From Meandrina meandrites (lineage: Eukaryota > Cnidaria > Anthozoa > Scleractinia > Meandrinidae): DNA of 64,000 nt. The translations under genes were made by a program, and so were the position numbers. Below, in pieces: positions 48,301 to 60,993 of this stretch; position 1 is the first letter of the stretch; each line of letters begins with the position of its first letter. The notes beneath the pieces were generated by a model. The model worked only from the letters and a program-made list of their open reading frames with translations, was not told the DNA's origin and ran no database searches. Location of the stretch: NCBI GenBank assembly GCA_963693305.1, contig OY855903.1, forward strand, positions 31,401,598 to 31,465,597, in the 5' to 3' direction.

Positions 48301-49810
48301 TAAATGTTCAAATCGGCGCAGAAGCGGTCCCCGAGCTCAGATCATGAGAAAATCAATTTTTACGGCCGAATCGCAATTTTCATGAAATTGGGTGCTCACT
48401 GCCCAAATCGGCGCAAAAGCGGTCCCCGAGCTCAGGTCATCAGAAAATCAATTTTTACTGCCGAATCGCAATTTTTATGAAATTGGGTGCTGACTGCCAA
48501 AATCGGCGCACAAGCGGTCCCCGAGCTCAGATCATGAGAAAATTAATTTTTACGGCCGAATCGCACTTTTCATGAAATTGGGTGCTCACTGCCCAAATCG
48601 GCGCACAAGCGGTCCCGGAGCTCAGATCATGAGAAAATTAATTTTTACGGCCGAATCGCACTTTTCATGAAATTGGGTGCTCACTGTTCAAATCGGCGCA
48701 CAAGCGGTCCCGGAGCTCAGATCATGAGAAAATAAATTTTTACGGCCGAATCGCAATTTTCATGAAATTGGGTGCTCACTGTTCAAATCGGCGCACAAGC
48801 GGTCCCGGAGCTCAGATCATGAGAAAATAAATTTTTACGGCCGAATCGCAATTTTCATGAAATTGGGTGCTCACTGTTCAAATCGGCGCACAAGCGGTCC
48901 CCGTGCTTAGATCATGAGAAAATCAATTTTTACGGCCGAATCGCAATTTTCATGAAATTGGGTGCTGACTGCCAAAATCGGCGCACAAGCGGTCTCCGAG
49001 CTCAGATCATGAGAAAATAAATTTTAACGGCCGAATCGCAATTTTCATGAAATTGGGTGCTGACTGCCAAAATCGGCGCACAAGCGGTCCCCGAGCTCAG
49101 ATCATGAGAAAATCAATTTTTACGGCCGAATCGAAATTTTCATGAAATTAGGTGCTCACTGCCCAAATCGGCGCACAAGCGGTCCCCGAGCTCAGATCAT
49201 GAGAAAATCAATTTTTACGGCCGAATCGCAATTTTCATGAAATTGGGTGCCCACTGTTCAAATCGGCGCACAAGCGGTCCCCGAGCTCAGATCATGAGAA
49301 AATCAATTTTTACGGCCGAATCGCAATTTTCATGAAATTGGGTGCTCACTACCCAAATCGGTGCACAAGCGGTCCCCGAGCTCAGATCATGAGAAAATCA
49401 ATTTTTACGGCCGAATCGCAATTTTCATGAAATTGGGTGCTCACTGTTCAAATCGGCGCACAAGCGGTCCCCGAGCTCAGATCATGAGAAAATCAATTTT
49501 TACGGCCGAATCGCAATTTTCATGAAATTGGGTGCTCACTGTTCAAATCGGCGCACAAGCGGTCCCCGAGCTCAGATCATGAGAAAATCAATTTTTACGG
49601 CCGAATCGCAATTTTCATGAAATTGGGTGCTCACTGTTCAAATCGGCGCACAAGCGGTCCCCGAGCTCAGATCATGAGAAAATAAATTTTTACGGCCGAA
49701 TCGCAATTTTCATGAAATTGGGTGCTCACTGTTCAAATCGGCGCACAAGCGGTCCCCGTGCTTAGATCATGAGAAAATCAATTTTTACGGCCGAATCGCA
49801 ATTTTCATGA
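48301..49810 (+). repeat. Segmental duplication S6, copy 2
   Basis: It is the partner of 46306-47815. Just upstream, the GTTC/TCACGGAG and GTTC/CCCGAG pair seen before 46306 is reduced to a single GTTC/CCCGGAG monomer (about 48211). One monomer has been lost, with a hybrid left at the junction. Confidence 0.84.
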
Positions 49811-52800
49811 AATTGGGTGCTCACTGCCCAAATCGGCGCCCAGGCGGTCCCGGAGCTCAGATCATGAGAAAATCAATTTTTACGGCCGAATCTCAATTTT
49901 CATGAAATTGGGTGCTCACTGTTCAAATCGGCGCACAAGCGGTCCCCGAGCTCAGATCATGAGAAAATCAATTTTTACGGCCGAATCGCAATTTTCATGA
50001 AATTGGGTGCTCACTGTTCAAATCGGCGCACAAGCGGTCCCGGAGCTCAGATCATGAGAAAATAAATTTTTACGGCCGAATCGCAATTTTCATGAAATTG
50101 GGTGCTCACTGTTCAAATCGGCGCACAAGCGGTCCCGGAGCTCAGATCATGAGAAAATAAATTTTTACGGCCGAATCGCAATTTTCATGAAATTGGGTGC
50201 TCACTGTTCAAATCGGCGCACAAGCGGTCCCCGTGCTTAGATCATGAGAAAATCAATTTTTACGGCCGAATCGCAATTTTCATGAAATTGGGTGCTGACT
50301 GCCAAAATCGGCGCACAAGCGGTCTCCGAGCTCAGATCATGAGAAAATAAATTTTAACGGCCGAATCGCAATTTTCATGAAATTGGGTGCTGACTGCCAA
50401 AATCGGCGCACAAGCGGTCCCCGAGCTCAGATCATGAGAAAATCAATTTTTACGGCCGAATCGAAATTTTCATGAAATTAGGTGCTCACTGCCCAAATCG
50501 GCGCACAAGCGGTCCCCGAGCTCAGATCATGAGAAAATCAATTTTTACGGCCGAATCGCAATTTTCATGAAATTGGGTGCCCACTGTTCAAATCGGCGCA
50601 CAAGCGGTCCCCGAGCTCAGATCATGAGAAAATCAATTTTTACGGCCGAATCGCAATTTTCATGAAATTGGGTGCTCACTACCCAAATCGGTGCACAAGC
50701 GGTCCCCGAGCTCAGATCATGAGAAAATCAATTTTTACGGCCGAATCGCAATTTTCATGAAATTGGGTGCTCACTGTTCAAATCGGCGCACAAGCGGTCC
50801 CCGAGCTCAGATCATGAGAAAATCAATTTTTACGGCCGAATCGCAATTTTCATGAAATTGGGTGCTCACTGTTCAAATCGGCGCACAAGCGGTCCCCGAG
50901 CTCAGATCATGAGAAAATCAATTTTTACGGCCGAATCGCAATTTTCATGAAATTGGGTGCTCACTGTTCAAATCGGCGCACAAGCGGTCCCGGAGCTCAG
51001 ATCATGAGAAAATAAATTTTTACGGCCGAATCGCAATTTTCATGAAATTGGGTGCTCACTGCCCAAATCGGCGCACAAGCGGTCCCCGAGCTCAGATCAT
51101 GAGAAAATAAATTTTAACGGCCGAATCGCAATTTTCATGAAATTGGGTGCTGACTGCCAAAATCGGCGCACAAGCGGTCTCCGAGCTCAGATCATGAGAA
51201 AATAAATTTTAACGGCCGAATCGCAATTTTCATGAAATTGGGTGCTCACTATTCAAATCGGCGCACAAGCGGTCCCCGAGCTCAGATCATGAGAAAATCA
51301 ATTTTTACGGCCGAATCGCAATTTTCATGAAATTGGGTGCTCACTGCCCAAATCGGCGCCCAAGCGGTCCCGGAGCTCAGATCATGAGAAAATCAATTTT
51401 TACGGCCGAATCGCAATTTTCATGAAATTGGGTGCTCACTGTTCAAATCGGCGCACAAGCGGTCACGGAGCTCAGATCATGAGAAAATCAATTTTTACGG
51501 CCGAATCGCAATTTTCATGAAATTGGGTGCTAAATGTTCAAATCGGCGCAGAAGCGGTCCCCGAGCTCAGATCATGAGAAAATCAATTTTTACGGCCGAA
51601 TCGCAATTTTCATGAAATTGGGTGCTCACTGCCCAAATCGGCGCAAAAGCGGTCCCCGAGCTCAGGTCATCAGAAAATCAATTTTTACTGCCGAATCGCA
51701 ATTTTTATGAAATTGGGTGCTGACTGCCAAAATCGGCGCACAAGCGGTCCCCGAGCTCAGATCATGAGAAAATTAATTTTTACGGCCGAATCGCACTTTT
51801 CATGAAATTGGGTGCTCACTGCCCAAATCGGCGCACAAGCGGTCCCGGAGCTCAGATCATGAGAAAATTAATTTTTACGGCCGAATCGCACTTTTCATGA
51901 AATTGGGTGCTCACTGTTCAAATCGGCGCACAAGCGGTCCCGGAGCTCAGATCATGAGAAAATAAATTTTTACGGCCGAATCGCAATTTTCATGAAATTG
52001 GGTGCTCACTGTTCAAATCGGCGCACAAGCGGTCCCGGAGCTCAGATCATGAGAAAATCAATTTTTACGGCCGAATCGCAATTTTCATGAAATTGGGTGC
52101 TCACTGTTCAAATCGGCGCACAAGCGGTCCCCGTGCTTAGATCATGAGAAAATCAATTTTTACGGCCGAATCGCAATTTTCATGAAATTGGGTGCTGACT
52201 GCCAAAATCGGCGCACAAGCGGTCTCCGAGCTCAGATCATGAGAAAATAAATTTTAACGGCCGAATCGCAATTTTCATGAAATTGGGTGCTGACTGCCAA
52301 AATCGGCGCACAAGCGGTCCCCGAGCTCAGATCATGAGAAAATCAATTTTTACGGCCGAATCGAAATTTTCATGAAATTAGGTGCTCACTGCCCAAATCG
52401 GCGCACAAGCGGTCCCCGAGCTCAGATCATGAGAAAATCAATTTTTACGGCCGAATCGCAATTTTCATGAAATTGGGTGCCCACTTTTCAAATCGGCGCA
52501 CAAGCGGTCCCCGAGCTCAGATCATGAGAAAATCAATTTTTACGGCCGAATCGCAATTTTCATGAAATTGGGTGCTCACTACCCAAATCGGTGCACAAGC
52601 GGTCCCCGAGCTCAGATCATGAGAAAATCAATTTTTACGGCCGAATCGCAATTTTCATGAAATTGGGTGCTCACTGTTCAAATCGGCGCACAAGCGGTCC
52701 CCGAGCTCAGATCATGAGAAAATCAATTTTTACGGCCGAATCGCAATTTTCATGAAATTGGGTGCTCACTGTTCAAATCGGCGCACAAGCGGTCCCCGAG

Positions 52801-55140
52801 CTCAGATCATGAGAAAATCAATTTTTACGGCCGAATCGCAATTTTCATGAAATTGGGTGCTCACTGTTCAAATCGGCGCACAAGCGGTCCCGGAGCTCAG
52901 ATCATGAGAAAATAAATTTTTACGGCCGAATCGCAATTTTCATGAAATTGGGTGCTCACTGTTCAAATCGGCGCACAAGCGGTCCCCGTGCTTAGATCAT
53001 GAGAAAATCAATTTTTACGGCCGAATCGCAATTTTCATGAAATTGGGTGCTCACTGCCCAAATCGGCGCCCAGGCGGTCCCGGAGCTCAGATCATGAGAA
53101 AATCAATTTTTACGGCCGAATCTCAATTTTCATGAAATTGGGTGCTCACTGTTCAAATCGGCGCACAAGCGGTCCCCGAGCTCAGATCATGAGAAAATCA
53201 ATTTTTACGGCCGAATCGCAATTTTCATGAAATTGGGTGCTCACTGTTCAAATCGGCGCACAAGCGGTCCCCGAGCTCAGATCATGAGAAAATCAATTTT
53301 TACGGCCGAATCGCAATTTTCATGAAATTGGGTGCTCACTGCCCAAATCGGCGCACAAGCGGTCCCCGAGCTCAGATCATGAGAAAATAAATTTTAACGG
53401 CCGAATCGCAATTTTCATGAAATTGGGTGCTGACTGCCAAAATCGGCGCACAAGCGGTCTCCGAGCTCAGATCATGAGAAAATAAATTTTAACGGCCGAA
53501 TCGCAATTTTCATGAAATTGGCTGCTGACTGCCAAAATCGGCGCACAAGCGGTCCCCGAGCTCAGATCATGAGAAAATCAATTTTTACGGCCGAATCGAA
53601 ATTTTCATGAAATTAGGTGCTCACTGCCCAAATCGGCGCACAAGCGGTCCCCGAGCTCAGATCATGAGAAAATCAATTTTTACGGCCGAATCGCAATTTT
53701 CATGAAATTGGGTGCCCACTGTTCAAATCGGCGCACAAGCGGTCCCCGAGCTCAGATCATGAGAAAATCAATTTTTACGGCCGAATCGCAATTTTCATGA
53801 AATTGGGTGCTCACTACCCAAATTGGTGCACAAGCGGTCCCCGAGCTCAGATCATGAGAAAATCAATTTTTACGGCCGAATCGCAATTTTCATGAAATTG
53901 GGTGCTCACTGTTCAAATCGGCGCACAAGCGGTCCCCGAGCTCAGATCATGAGAAAATCAATTTTTACGGCCGAATCGCAATTTTCATGAAATTGGGTGC
54001 TCACTGTTCAAATCGGCGCACAAGCGGTCCCCGAGCTCAGATCATGAGAAAATCAATTTTTACGGCCGAATCGCAATTTTCATGAAATTGGGTGCTCACT
54101 GCCCAAATCGGCGCACAAGCGGTCCCCGAGCTCAGATCATGAGAAAATCAATTTTTACTCCCGAATCGCAATTTTCATGAAATTGGGTGCTCACTGCCCA
54201 AATCGGCACACAAGCGGTCCCCGAGCTCAGATCATGAGAAAATCAATTTTTACGGCCGAATCGCAATTTTCATGAAATTGGGTGCTCACTGTTAAAATCG
54301 GCGCACAAGCGGTCCCGGAGCTCAGATCATGAGAAAACCAATTTTTACGCCCGAATCGCAATTTTCATGAAATTGGGTGCTCACTGCCCAAATCGGCGCA
54401 CAAGCGGTACCCGATCTCAGATCATGAGAAAATCAATTTTTACGGCCGAATCGCAATTTTGATGAAATTGGGTGCTCACTACCCAAATCGGTGCACAAGC
54501 GGTCCCCAAGCTCAGATCATGAAAAAATCAATTTTTACTGCCGAATCGCAATTTTCATGAAATTGGGTGCTGACTGCCAAAATCGGCGAACAAGCGGTCC
54601 CCGAGCTCAGATCATGAGAAAATTAATTTTTACGGCCGAATCGCAATTTTCATGAAATTGGGTGCTGACTGCCAAAATCGGCGCACAAGCGGTCCCCGAG
54701 CTCAGATCATGAGAAAATTAATTTTTACGGCCGAATCGCAATTTTCATGAAATTGGGTGCTGACTGCCAAAATCGGCGCACAAGCGGTCTCCGAGCTCAG
54801 ATCATGAGAAAATAAATTTTAACGGCCGAATCGCAATTTTCATGAAATTGGGTGCTGACTGCCAAAATCGGCGCACAAGCGGTCCCCGAGCTCAGATCAT
54901 GAGAAAATCAATTTTTACGGCCGAATCGAAATTTTCATGAAATTAGGTGCTCACTGCCCAAATCGGCGCACAAGCAGTCCCCGAGCTCAGATCATGAGAA
55001 AATCAATTTTTACGGCCGAATCGCAATTTTCATGAAATTGGGTGCCCACTGTTCAAATCGGCGCACAAGCGGTCCCCGAGCTCAGATCATGAGAAAATCA
55101 ATTTTTACGGCCGAATCGCAATTTTCATGAAATTGGGTGC

Positions 55141-55330
55141 TCACTGCCCAAATCGGCGCCCAAGCGGTCCCGGAGCTCGGATTATGAGAAAATCAATTTT
55201 TACGGCCGAATCGCAATTTTAATGAAATTGGGTGCTCACTGCCCAAATCGGCGCACAAGCGGTCCCCGAGCTCAGATCATGAGAAAATCAATTTTTTCTC
55301 CCGAATCGCAATTTTCATGAAATTGGGTGC
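55141..55330 (+). repeat. Two-monomer tandem duplication (190 bp), copy 1
   Basis: A GCCCAAG/GAGCTCGGATTATGAG monomer followed by a TTTAATGAAA monomer is repeated at once at +190 bp. The monomer after copy 1 starts with a TTTTTTCTCCCG variant, against TTTTTACTCCCG after copy 2. Confidence 0.85.
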
Positions 55331-55520
55331 TCACTGCCCAAATCGGCGCCCAAGCGGTCCCGGAGCTCGGATTATGAGAAAATCAATTTTTACGGCCGAA
55401 TCGCAATTTTAATGAAATTGGGTGCTCACTGCCCAAATCGGCGCACAAGCGGTCCCCGAGCTCAGATCATGAGAAAATCAATTTTTACTCCCGAATCGCA
55501 CTTTTCATGAAATTGGGTGC
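55331..55520 (+). repeat. Two-monomer tandem duplication (190 bp), copy 2
   Basis: It is the direct partner of 55141-55330. Single copies of the same pair lie near 26750-26930 and 28370-28545, so the doubling happened only here. Confidence 0.85.
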
Positions 55521-57662
55521 TCACTGCCCAAATCGGCGCACAAGCGGTCCCCGAGCTCAGATCATGAGAAAATCAATTTTTACTGCCAAATCGCAATTTT
55601 CATGAAATTGGGTGCTGACTGCCAAAATCGGCGCACAAGCGGTGCCCGAGATCAGATCATGAGAAAATCAATTTTTACGGCCGAATCGCAATTTTCATGA
55701 AATTGGGTGCTCACTGCCCAAATCGGCGCCCAGGCGGTCCCGGAGCTCAGATCATGAGAAAATCAATTTTTACGGCCGAATCGCAATTTTCATGAAATTG
55801 GGTGCTCACTGCCCAAATCGGCGCACAAGCGGTCCCGGAGCTCAGATCATGAGAGAATCAATTTTGACGGCCGAATCGCAATTTTCATGAAATTGGGTGC
55901 TCACTGCCCAAATCGGCGCACAAGCGGTCCCCGAGCTCAGATCATGAGAAAATCAATTTTTACGGCCGAATCACAATTTTCATGAAATTGGGTGCTCACT
56001 GCCCAAATCGGCGCCCAGGCGGTCCGGGAGCTCAGATCATGAGAAAATCAATTTTTACGGCCGAATCGCAATTTTCATGAAATTGGGTGCTCACTACCCA
56101 AATCGGTGCACAAGCGGTCCCCGAGCTCAGATCATGAGAAAATCAATTTTTACGGCCGAATCGCAATTTTCATGAAATTGGGTGCTCACTGTTCAAATCG
56201 GCGCACAAGCGGTCCCCGAGCTCAGATCATGAGAAAATCAATTTTTACGGCCGAATCGCAATTTTCATGAAATTGGGTGCTCACTGCCCAAATCGGCGCC
56301 CAGGCGGTCCCGGAGCTCAGATCATGAGAAAATCAATTTTTACGGCCGAATCGCAATTTTCATGAAATTGGGTGCTCACTGTTCAAATCGGCGCACAAGC
56401 GGTCACGGAGCTCAGATCATGAGAAAATCAATTTTTACGGCCGAATCGCAATTTTCATGAAATTGGGTGCTCACTGTTCAAATCGGCGCACAAGCGGTCC
56501 CGGAGCTCAGATCATGAGAAAATCAATTTTTACGGCCGAATCGCAATTTTCATGAAATTGGGTGCTCACTGTTCAAATCGGCGCACAAGCGGTCCCGGAG
56601 CTCAGATCATGAGAAAATCAATTTTTACGGCCGAATCGCAATTTTCATGAAATTGGGTGCTCACTATTCAAATCGGCGCACAAGCGGTCCCCGAGCTCAC
56701 ATCATGAGAAAATCAATTTTTACGGCCGAATCGCAATTTTCATGAAATTGGGTGCTCACTGCCCAAATCGGCGCCCAAGCGGTCCCGGAGCTCAGATCAT
56801 GAGAAAATCAATTTTTACGGCCGAATCGCAATTTTCATGAAATTGGGTGCGCACTGTTCAAATCGGCGCACAAGCGGTCACGGAGCTCAGATCATGAGAA
56901 AATCAATTTTTACGGCCGAATCGCAATTTTCATGAAATTGGGTGCTCACTGTTCAAATCGGCGCACAAGCGGTCCCCGAGCTCAGATCATGAGAAAATCA
57001 ATTTTTACGGCCGAATCGCAATTTTCATGAAATTGGGTGCTAAATGTTCAAATCGGCGCAGAAGCGGTCCCCGAGCTCAGATCATGAGAAAATCAATTTT
57101 TACGGCCGAATCGCAATTTTCATGAAATTGGGTGCTCACTGCCCAAATCGGCGCAAAAGCGGTCCCCGAGCTCAGGTCATCAGAAAATCAATTTTTACTG
57201 CCGAATCGCAATTTTCATGAAATTGGGTGCTGACTGCCAAAATCGGCGCACAAGCGGTCCCCGAGCTCAGATCATGAGAAAATTAATTTTTACGGCCGAA
57301 TCGCACTTTTCATGAAATTGGGTGCTCACTGCCCAAATTGGCGCACAAGCGGTCCCGGAGCTCAGATCATGAGAAAATTAATTTTTACGGCCGAATTGCA
57401 CTTTTCATGAAATTGGGTGCTCACTGTTCAAATCGGCGCACAAGCGGTCCCGGAGCTCAGATCATGAGAAAATAAATTTTTACGGCCGAATCGCAATTTT
57501 CATGAAATTGGGTGCTCACTGTTCAAATCGGCGCACAAGCGGTCCCCGTGCTTAGATCATGAGAAAATCAATTTTTACGGCCGAATCGCAATTTTCATGA
57601 AATTGGGTGCTCACTGCCCAAATCGGCGCCCAGGCGGTCCCGGAGCTCAGATCATGAGAAAA

Positions 57663-57756
57663 TCAATTTTTACGGCCGAATCTCAATTTTCATGATTTGG
57701 GTGCTCACTGTTCAAATCGGCGCACAAGCGGTCCCGGAGCTCAGATCATGAGAAAA
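57663..57756 (+). repeat. 94-bp monomer with 1-bp deletion (fourth)
   Basis: CATGATTTGGGTGC replaces CATGAAATTGGGTGC, so one base is lost and the palindrome TTTCATGAAA is damaged. The monomer is of the GAATCTCAATTTTC type. Other copies of that type (38775, 39915, 41905, 43335, 49890) are full length. Confidence 0.95.
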
Positions 57757-58702
57757 TCAATTTTTACGGCCGAATCGCAATTTTCATGAAATTGGGTGCT
57801 CACTGTTCAAATCGGCGCACAAGCGGTCCCCGAGCTCAGATCATGAGAAAATCAATTTTTACGGCCGAATCGCAATTTTCATGAAATTGGGTGCTCACTG
57901 CCCAAATCGGCGCACAAGCGGTCCCCGAGCTCAGATCATGAGAAAATCAATTTTTACGGCCGAATCGCAATTTTCATGAAATTGGGTGCTCACTGTTCAA
58001 ATCGGCGCACAAGCGGTCCCCGAGCTCAGATCATGAGAAAATCAATTTTTACGGCCGAATCGCCATTTTCATGAAATTGGGTGCTCACTGCCCAAATCGG
58101 CGCACAAGCGGTCCCGGAGCTCAGATCATGACAAAATATATTTTTACGGCCGAATCGCAATTTTCATGAAATTGGGTGCTCACTGCCCAAATCGGCGCCC
58201 AAGCGGTCCCGGAGCTCAGATCATGAGAAAATCAATTTTTACGGCCGAATCGCAATTTTCATGAAATTGGGTGCTCACTGCCCAAATCCGCGCACAAGCG
58301 GTCCCCGAGCTCAGATCATGAGAAAATCAATTTTTACGGCCGAATCGCAATTTTCATGAAATTGGGTGCTCACTGCCCAAATCGGCGCCCAAGCGGTCCC
58401 GGAGCTCAGATCATGAGAAAATCAATTTTTACGGCCGAATCGCAATTTTCATGAAATTGGGTGCTCACTGCCCAAATCGGCGCACAAGCGGTCCCCGAGC
58501 TCAGATCATGAGAAAATCAATTTTTACGGCCGAATCGCAATTTTCATGAAATTGGGTGCTCACTACCCAAATCGGTGCACAAGCGGTCCCCGAGCTCAGA
58601 TCATGAGAAAATCAATTTTTACGGCCGAATCGCAATTTTCATGAAATTGGGTGCTCACTACCCAAATCGGTGCACAAGCGGTCCCGGAGCTCAGATCATG
58701 AG

Positions 58703-60993
58703 AAAATCAATTTTTACGGCCGAATCGCAATTTTCATGAAATTGGGTGCTCACTGTTCAAATCGGCGCACAAGCGGTCCCCGAGCTCAGATCATGAGAAA
58801 ATCAATTTTTACGGCCGAATCGCAATTTTCATGAAATTGGGTGCTCACTGCCCAAATCGGCGCCCAGGCGGTCCGGGAGCTCAGATCATGAGAAAATCAA
58901 TTTTTACGGCCGAATCGCAATTTTCATGAAATTGGGTGCTCACTACCCAAATCGGTGCACAAGCGGTCCCCGAGCTCAGATCATGAGAAAATCAATTTTT
59001 ACGGCCGAATCGCAATTTTCATGAAATTGGGTGCTCACTGTTCAAATCGGCGCACAAGCGGTCCCCGAGCTCAGATCATGAGAAAATCAATTTTTACGGC
59101 CGAATCGCAATTTTCATGAAATTGGGTGCTCACTGCCCAAATCGGCGCCCAGGCGGTCCCGGAGCTCAGATCATGAGAAAATCAATTTTTACGGCCGAAT
59201 CGCAATTTTCATGAAATTGGGTGCTCACTGTTCAAATCGGCGCACAAGCGGTCCCCGAGCTCAGATCATGAGAAAATCAATTTTTACGGCCGAATCGCAA
59301 TTTTCATGAAATTGGGTGCTCACTGCCCAAATCGGCGCCCAGGCGGTCCGGGAGCTCAGATCATGAGAAAATCAATTTTTACGGCCGAATCGCAATTTTC
59401 ATGAAATTGGGTGCTCACTACCCAAATCGGTGCACAAGCGGTCCCCGAGCTCAGATCATGAGAAAATCAATTTTTACGGCCGAATCGCAATTTTCATGAA
59501 ATTGGGTGCTCACTGTTCAAATCGGCGCACAAGCGGTCCCCGAGCTCAGATCATGAGAAAATCAATTTTTACGGCCGAATCGCAATTTTCATGAAATTGG
59601 GTGCTCACTGCCCAAATCGGCGCCCAGGCGGTCCCGGAGCTCAGATCATGAGAAAATCAATTTTTACGGCCGAATCGCAATTTTCATGAAATTGGGTGCT
59701 CACTGTTCAAATCGGCGCACAAGCGGTCACGGAGCTCAGATCATGAGAAAATCAATTTTTACGGCCGAATCGCAATTTTCATGAAATTGGGTGCTCACTG
59801 TTCAAATCGGCGCACAAGCGGTCCCGGAGCTCAGATCATGAGAAAATCAATTTTTACGGCCGAATCGCAATTTTCATGAAAATGGGTGCTCACTGTTCAA
59901 ATCGGCGCACAAGCGGTCCCGGAGCTCAGATCATGAGAAAATCAATTTTTACGGCCGAATCGCAATTTTCATGAAATTGGGTGCTCACTATTCAAATCGG
60001 CGCACAAGCGGTCCCCGAGCTCAGATCATGAGAAAATCAATTTTTACGGCCGAATCGCAATTTTCATGAAATTGGGTGCTCACTGTTCAAATCGGCGCAC
60101 AAGCGGTCCCGGAGCTCAGATCATGAGAAAATCAATTTTTACGGCCGAATCGCAATTTTCATGAAATTGGGTGCTCACTGTTCAAATCGGCGCACAAGCG
60201 GTCCCGGAGCTCAGATCATGAGAAAATCAATTTTTACGGCCGAATCGCAATTTTCATGAAATTGGGTGCTCACTATTCAAATCGGCGCACAAGCGGTCCC
60301 CGAGCTCAGATCATGAGAAAATCAATTTTTACGGCCGAATCGCAATTTTCATGAAATTGGGTGCTCACTGCCCAAATCGGCGCCCAAGCGGTCCCGGAGC
60401 TCAGATCATGAGAAAATCAATTTTTACGGCCGAAACGCAATTTTCATGAAATTGGGTGCTCACTGTTCAAATCGGCGCACAAGCGGTCACGGAGCTCAGA
60501 TCATGAGAAAATCAATTTTTACGGCCGAATCGCAATTTTCATGAAATTGGGTGCTCACTGTTCAAATCGGCGCACAAGCGGTCCCCGAGCTCAGATCATG
60601 AGAAAATCAATTTTTACGGCCGAATCGCAATTTTCATGAAATTGGGTGCTAAATGTTCAAATCGGCGCAGAAGCGGTCCCCGAGCTCAGATCATGAGAAA
60701 ATCAATTTTTACGGCCGAATCGCAATTTTCATGAAATTGGGTGCTCACTGCCCAAATCGGCGCAAAAGCGGTCCCCGAGCTCAGGTCATCAGAAAATCAA
60801 TTTTTACTGCCGAATCGTAATTTTCATGAAATTGGGTGCTGACTGCCAAAATCGGCGCACAAGCGGTCCCCGAGCTCAGATCATGAGAAAATTAATTTTT
60901 ACGGCCGACTCGCACTTTTCATGAAATTGGGTGCTCACTGCCCAAATCGGCGCACAAGCGGTCCCGGAGCTCAGATCATGAGAAAATCAATTT
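58703..60993 (+). repeat. Segmental duplication S5, copy 2
   Basis: It is the partner of 36190-38480. Private changes here include GAAAATGGGTGC near 59878 and GAAACGCAATTTTC near 60432. The match ends near 60993, where the partner continues with a CGCACTTTTC/GTTC monomer and this copy with CGCAATTTTC/ATTC. Confidence 0.86.

Larger units (their letters stand above)
43603..54120 (+). repeat. Region 6: shuffled derivatives of the 15-mer HOR
   Basis: CTAAATGTTC markers at 44121, 46306, 48301 and 51531 define spacings of 2185, 1995 and 3230 bp (23, 21 and 34 monomers). These units combine the left half of the 15-mer with the GCTGAC/TCTCCGAG, GAAATTTTC/TTAGG and GGTGCCCACTG cassette of region 1 (about 44965, 47245, 49245, 50575, 52475, 53710). 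The CCCGTGCTTAG copies and the AAATAAATTTTTA copies occur once or twice per unit. There are no genes or unique sequence. Confidence 0.82.
54121..56035 (+). repeat. Region 7: island resembling 25.5-29 kb
   Basis: Markers typical of region 4 reappear here: TTTACTCCCG (about 54155, 55490), GGCACACAAG, CATGAAAAAATC, GAGCTCGGATTATGAG (55165, 55355), TTTAATGAAA, GTGCCCGAGATC, GAGAGAATC (55851, against 28872 and 10349) and GAATCACAATTTTC. CTAAATGTTC-type units lie on both sides (51531 and 57041). The island is thus either copied from region 4 or a remnant of a formerly longer tract. Confidence 0.8.
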
